NCBI GenBank assembly: GCA_020847615.1
Contig: JADLBR010000085.1
Location: 1-45,718 of the forward strand
Source: Verrucomicrobiia bacterium
Lineage (GTDB): Bacteria > Verrucomicrobiota > Verrucomicrobiia > JADLBR01
Direction: 5' to 3'
DNA length: 45,718 bases
A program made the translations under genes and the position numbers. The notes beneath the pieces are model-generated. The model did no database searches and had not been told where the DNA came from. It saw nothing but the letters and a program-made list of their open reading frames with translations. Shown in pieces: positions 41,874 through 45,718 of the stretch; position 1 is the stretch's first letter; each line of letters begins with the position of its first letter.

Positions 41874-42852
41874 GGGCGGGCAATGCGCGGGCGGGAACGG
41901 TGATGCCGGCGGCGGCCGTGGTTCTACTGTGCCTGTCGTCGTGCGATCGCCCGGCGACGGGCGACTACCAGGGCTATGTCGAGAACGAGTTCGTGCACGT
42001 GGCCTCGGCGGTGTCGGGGACGCTGGAGCAACTCGCGGTGCGGGAGGGGGCGCGGGTGTCCGCCGGGGATCCCCTGTTCGCGCTCGACCCGATCGTGCAG
42101 GCCTCCGACATCGAGGACCTCAGGCATCGCATCGCCGCGGCGGAGGCACGGCTCAAGGAGATGCAGATGGCGAGGCGCTCGGCGGTCCTGGGTGCCCTGG
42201 AGGCGCAACTCGAGGCGCGCAGGGCCGCCGAGGAGTTGGCGCGGCTGGAATTCGAGCGCAACAAGAAGTTGCTCGCGGAGAAGGTGGTCTCGGAGGCGAC
42301 CTTCGACAATGTCCGGCTGGCCCTCGACGAAGCCAGGGAACGCACCACCGAGGCCGCCATGGAACTCCAGTTGGCCAAGGAGGGCGAGCGCGAGGAACTC
42401 GTCGATGCCGCACGGCAGGATCTCGATGCCATGAAGGCGCAGCTGGCCAGGCTGGAATGGTCCCTCGGCCAGACGCGCCGCGCGGCACCGGCGGATGCCA
42501 CCGTGCAGGAGACGCTGTTCGAGCCGGGCGAGTGGGTCCCGGCCGGATCCCCCGTGGTGGTGCTGGCCCCCCCGAGAGGATGCGGGCGCGGTTCTTCGTG
42601 CCGGAGTCCGACCTCGCGCGGGTGCGGAAGGGCGACCCGGTGCGCGTGCTGACTTCGGGGATCGATGCCCCGGTCGAGGGGACCATCACGTTTGTGTCGG
42701 TCGAGGCGGAATTCACCCCGCCGGTCATCTATTCCGAGGAGAGCAAGGAGAAGTTGGTGTGGATGGTCGAGGCGGCTTTCGCGGATCCCGGGGCGGCGGC
42801 GCGCCTGCATCCGGGCCAGCCGATCACGGTCCGTCTCGCGCCCCGCGAATAG
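41870..42852 (+). pseudogene. HlyD/YbhG-type efflux adaptor with a frameshift at a C7 tract
   Basis: From the ATG at 41870 the frame encodes a lipobox signal (VVLLCLSSC), a lipoyl-like half (VENEFVHVASAVSGTLEQLA), a coiled-coil hairpin (about 65-190) and the second half up to GSPVVVLAPP. After the C7 run (42567-42573) this frame ends at 42652 with junk, while the frame one base back carries the proper adaptor end: ERMRARFFVPESDLARVRKG, EAEFTPPVIYSEESKEKLVW and QPITVRLAPRE, stopping at 42852. A full adaptor would link the ABC-2 pump to the outer membrane. A one-base loss, a sequencing error, or -1 slippage on C-CCC-CCG could explain this. It overlaps tetR by 4 bases and precedes the ATPase by 17. 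Confidence 0.85.
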
Positions 42853-42869
42853 CCCCGAGGATCGAGGCC

Positions 42870-43835
42870 ATGGAGAACCCGCAGCGAGACCGGACGAGCG
42901 CCGCGCCGCGCGAGCGCGAGGTGATCGTGGACGTGCGCGGCCTGACAAAGCGATTCGCGGATGTCCTCGCGGTGGACGGCGTCGACATGAAGATCCGCAG
43001 GGGGCAGGTCTACGGATTCCTCGGCCCGAACGGGAGCGGCAAGACGACTTTCATCCGCATGCTGTGCGGCCTGCTGGAGCCGACGGCCGGCGAGGGCACC
43101 TGCCTCGGGTACGACATCCTCACCCAGCAGCGCGAGATCAAACATCACGTCGGCTACATGACGCAGAGGTTCTCGCTGTACGAGGACCTCACCGTCAGGG
43201 AGAACCTCGATTTCACCGCCCGCCTCTACGGCGTCGCGGATCGGCCGCGCCGGGTGGCCCAGAGCCTGGAGGAACTCGGCCTCGCCGAGCGCCGAAACCA
43301 GCTCGCGGGAAATCTCTCGGGCGGTTGGAAGCAGCGGCTTTCGCTCGGCTGCGCCCTGCTCCACCAGCCTCGCCTCCTATTGCTCGACGAGCCCACCGCT
43401 GGCGTGGACCCGAAGGCGCGGCGCGATTTCTGGGAGCAGATCCAGACCATGGCCGAGAAGAATGGCCTCACGGTCCTGATCACGACCCACTACATGGACG
43501 AGGCCGAGCGCTGCCACGAGCTGTCCTACCTCGCGTACGGGAGGCTGCTGGTGCGCGGCACCCCGGCCGACCTGCTGCGCCATGCCGCGATCCGCGTCTG
43601 GGCGATCCGCGGGCCCGAGCTCAACGCGCTCGCGATCGCCCTCCGCGAGGGGGACGGGCTCGAGCAGGTCGTCGCCTTCGGGAACGCCCTCCACGTCGTC
43701 TCCGATGACCCCGCCCGGATCCGCGCCGCCCTCGGCCGCCACCTCACGCCGGCGCACACCGCCGAGGAGATCGAGCCGGGCCTCGACGACGTGTTTATCC
43801 ACCTGATGGAAAAATCCTCCGACAATTTCTCATGA
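42870..43835 (+). CDS. ABC transporter ATP-binding subunit (YbhF-like, single ATPase domain)
   Basis: 321 residues. Walker A GPNGSGKTT (about 53-61), Q-loop YMTQRFSLYEDLTV, signature LSGGWKQRLSLG, Walker B LLLLDEPTAGVD and switch His in ITTHYMDEAE are all intact. The C-terminal 80 residues form the accessory domain usual for ABC-2 exporters. It powers export through the permease encoded next, whose start overlaps its stop by 4 bases. E. coli YbhF has two ATPase domains; this one has a single domain, so a homodimer is expected. GAGG lies 6 bases upstream of the ATG at 42870. Confidence 0.95.
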   Translation: MENPQRDRTSAAPREREVIVDVRGLTKRFADVLAVDGVDMKIRRGQVYGFLGPNGSGKTTFIRMLCGLLEPTAGEGTCLGYDILTQQREIKHHVGYMTQRFSLYEDLTVRENLDFTARLYGVADRPRRVAQSLEELGLAERRNQLAGNLSGGWKQRLSLGCALLHQPRLLLLDEPTAGVDPKARRDFWEQIQTMAEKNGLTVLITTHYMDEAERCHELSYLAYGRLLVRGTPADLLRHAAIRVWAIRGPELNALAIALREGDGLEQVVAFGNALHVVSDDPARIRAALGRHLTPAHTAEEIEPGLDDVFIHLMEKSSDNFS

Positions 43836-44965
43836 GACGCTCCCCCCAGGGCCGATTGGCCGCCGTGGTGCTGAAGGAATTCATCCAGATGCGGCGGGAC
43901 AGGCTCACCTTCGCCATGATGGTCGGGATCCCGCTGATGCAGCTCATCCTTTTCGGGTTCGCCATCAACACCGATCCGAAACGCCTGCCCACCGGCATCG
44001 TCTCGGGCGACCACAGCCGTTACACGCGCGCCCTCGTCGCCGCCATGGCCAACAGCGGGTACTTCCGGATCGTCGACGACGACATGACCGAGGCGGAGGC
44101 CGACCGCGCCATCGAGCGCGGCAGCGTGCAGTTTGCGCTGACCATCCCCCCCGACTTCACGCGCAAACTGCTCCGGGGCGAGCGTCCGCGGTTTCTCGTG
44201 GAGGCGGATGGCACAGACCCCGCGGCGACCAGCAATGCGCTGCGGGCCCTGGAGGGCATCTCGCAGCGGATCTGGCAGAAGGAACTGCCGGGCGCCACGA
44301 GCCGGGTCGCCGGGGGGGCGCCCGCCGCCTCGCTGGCGATTCACGCCCGGTACAATCCCGAGGCCATCACGCAGTACAACATCGTCCCGGGGCTCATGGG
44401 CGTCGTGCTCACGATGACGATGGTCATCATCACCTCGCTGGCGATCACGCGGGAGAAGGAGCGCGGCACGATGGAGCACCTGCTCGGCACCCCGGTCCGG
44501 CCCGCGGAGGTCATGGTGGGCAAGATCGTGCCGTACATCGTCGTCGGCTACATCCAGGTCGTGCTCGTCCTGCTCGCCGCGGCGTTCCTGTTCCGCGTGC
44601 CGGTCCGCGGCAGCATCCCGCTCCTGCTCGCGTGCGCGCTCCTGTTCATCGTGGCGAATCTCAGCGTGGGTCTCACCTTCTCCACCGTGGCCAAGAACCA
44701 GCTCCAGGCGGTGCAGATGAGCTTCTTCTTCTTTCTGCCCAGCATCCTGCTCAGCGGGTTCATGTTTCCATTCCGCGGCATGCCGGGGTGGGCCCAGATG
44801 ATCGGGAGCGCGCTGCCGCTGACGCACTTCCTCCGCATCGTCCGCGGCATCATGCTCAAGGGCAACGGATTTGCCGACGTCGCGCAGCACCTGGTGCCCA
44901 TCGCCGCCTTCTGCGCGATCGCACTGGCCATCGGCATCCGGCGCTACCGGCAGACGCTGGATTAA
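43832..44965 (+). CDS. ABC-2 type permease (YbhS/YbhR-like)
   Basis: 377 residues. One N-terminal helix (FAMMVGIPLMQLILFGFAIN) precedes a periplasmic domain (about 50-170), then five helices in the C-terminal half, including GVVLTMTMVIITSLAITREK, ERGTMEHLLGTPVRPAEVMV and FFFFLPSILLSGFMFPFRGM, the usual ABC-2 exporter layout. It forms the membrane channel of the efflux pump, presumably as a homodimer, since only one permease gene is present in place of the two of E. coli. Its start overlaps the ATPase stop (ATGA). The cargo is likely a drug, dye or toxic metabolite, by analogy only. Confidence 0.94.
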   Translation: MRRSPQGRLAAVVLKEFIQMRRDRLTFAMMVGIPLMQLILFGFAINTDPKRLPTGIVSGDHSRYTRALVAAMANSGYFRIVDDDMTEAEADRAIERGSVQFALTIPPDFTRKLLRGERPRFLVEADGTDPAATSNALRALEGISQRIWQKELPGATSRVAGGAPAASLAIHARYNPEAITQYNIVPGLMGVVLTMTMVIITSLAITREKERGTMEHLLGTPVRPAEVMVGKIVPYIVVGYIQVVLVLLAAAFLFRVPVRGSIPLLLACALLFIVANLSVGLTFSTVAKNQLQAVQMSFFFFLPSILLSGFMFPFRGMPGWAQMIGSALPLTHFLRIVRGIMLKGNGFADVAQHLVPIAAFCAIALAIGIRRYRQTLD

Positions 44966-45031
44966 AAGAGGCGCCGGCGGGATCGATGGGCGCGATTGCC
45001 CCCGGGGGCCCCAATCGCTAGGATGGCTTGG

Positions 45032-45718
45032 ATGGCCCGCCCGCACCCGATGGCTCAGGCATGGCTCGTCGTCGGGCTGCTGTGGTTTGTCGCGTGCCTC
45101 AACTATCTGGACCGGGTCATGATCACCACGATGCGCGGCTCGCTCGTGGAGGCGATCCCGATGACGGAAGCGCAATTCGGCCTGCTCACCGCGGTCTTCC
45201 TCTGGGTCTACGGCCTCCTGAGCCCCTTCGCGGGATTTCTCGCCGACCGCTTCAGCCGGAGCCGCGCCATCATCGTGAGCCTGCTGGTCTGGTCGGCCCT
45301 CACGTGGCTCACGGGTCACGCGAGGACCTTCGAGCAACTCCTGGTGGCCAGGGCGCTGATGGGCATCAGCGAGGCGATCTACATCCCCGCGGCTCTCGCG
45401 CTGATCGCCGATTATCACCGCGGGAACACCCGGTCGCTTGCGACGGGCGTCCACATGACGGGCGTCAGCGTCGGCGCCGGCCTCGGCGGGCTTGGCGGCT
45501 GGCTCGCCGAGACGCGTGGGTGGAGCTACGCGTTCTACCTCTTCGGGATCATCGGCATCGCCTATGCCGTGCTGCTGCTATTCCTGCTGCGCGACGCGAC
45601 GCGCGACAGCGCGGGTGCCCCGGTGTCGGCGGGAGCAGACCAGAGGGTGAATTTCTTTCGGGCTCTCGCCAGTCTATTTGGCCACGGGACGTTCTATCTG
45701 ATGCTTGCCTACTGGGGC
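45032..45718 (+). CDS. MFS transporter, 3' end outside window
   Basis: 229 residues are visible and the frame is open to the last base. The ATG at 45032 has AGGATGG upstream; the in-frame ATG at 45023 is less well placed. Six helices are seen: AWLVVGLLWFVACLNYLDRV is the first, and GFLADRFSRSR is the MFS motif A between helices 2 and 3, followed by LVARALMGISEAIYIPAALA and TGVSVGAGLGGLGGWLAE. The pattern fits the anion:cation symporter-like MFS group that imports organic or sugar acids, but the substrate cannot be told from half a protein. It lies 66 bases after the efflux permease with no clear terminator between, so readthrough is possible. Confidence 0.9.
   Translation, partial: MARPHPMAQAWLVVGLLWFVACLNYLDRVMITTMRGSLVEAIPMTEAQFGLLTAVFLWVYGLLSPFAGFLADRFSRSRAIIVSLLVWSALTWLTGHARTFEQLLVARALMGISEAIYIPAALALIADYHRGNTRSLATGVHMTGVSVGAGLGGLGGWLAETRGWSYAFYLFGIIGIAYAVLLLFLLRDATRDSAGAPVSAGADQRVNFFRALASLFGHGTFYLMLAYWG

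Overview
The window is a GC-rich stretch of a bacterial chromosome, most likely from the PVC group (Verrucomicrobiota, Kiritimatiellota or a planctomycete relative). The evidence is indirect: three proteins end in PEP-CTERM sorting signals, two of them huge and built of autotransporter-type beta-strand repeats; there are two formylglycine sulfatases, a Tat-exported GH10 xylanase, Tat- or lipobox-targeted beta-propeller proteins, a GTP-type PEP carboxykinase and many dispersed intergenic hairpin repeats. No rRNA, tRNA, CRISPR array, transposase or phage gene was seen.

Layout. 1-8975: two tandem giant PEP-CTERM/PATR-repeat surface proteins, the first cut by the window edge. 8976-9422: a repeat cluster. 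9423-11195: a divergent pair, a DUF4410 lipoprotein and an outer-membrane beta-barrel. 11310-14620: PEP carboxykinase divergent from a GH10 xylanase. 14708-23806: a type I restriction-modification island in the order half-size S subunit, HsdM, RhuM, full HsdS, HsdR, YgjP-type metalloprotease, with its own operator-like region and a promoter/terminator module in front of hsdS. 23915-27301: a Tat-exported propeller protein and a sulfatase. 27708-32683: a tightly packed operon of PEP-CTERM protein, PmoA-like protein, NCS1 permease, 54-residue membrane protein and class III adenylate cyclase. 32808-35703: an AraC regulator and a second sulfatase on the minus strand. 35871-37550: an NMT1-like binding protein without signal peptide, convergent with a nicotianamine-synthase-like enzyme. 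37559-40878: a LamG/sialidase lipoprotein followed by decayed gene ends. 41229-44965: a TetR-HlyD-ABC-ABC2 efflux operon in which the HlyD gene carries a frameshift in a C7 tract. 45032-end: the start of an MFS transporter.

Functionally the region mixes polysaccharide degradation (xylanase, sulfatases, sialidase-like propellers, AraC control), surface architecture, nutrient uptake, host defence (type I R-M) and drug or solvent efflux. The least ordinary content lies between genes: at least five families of short hairpin repeats, one of which can fold as a three-way junction supported by compensatory base changes. They appear in exchangeable combinations, and one copy sits between duplicated 3' ends of the araC gene.
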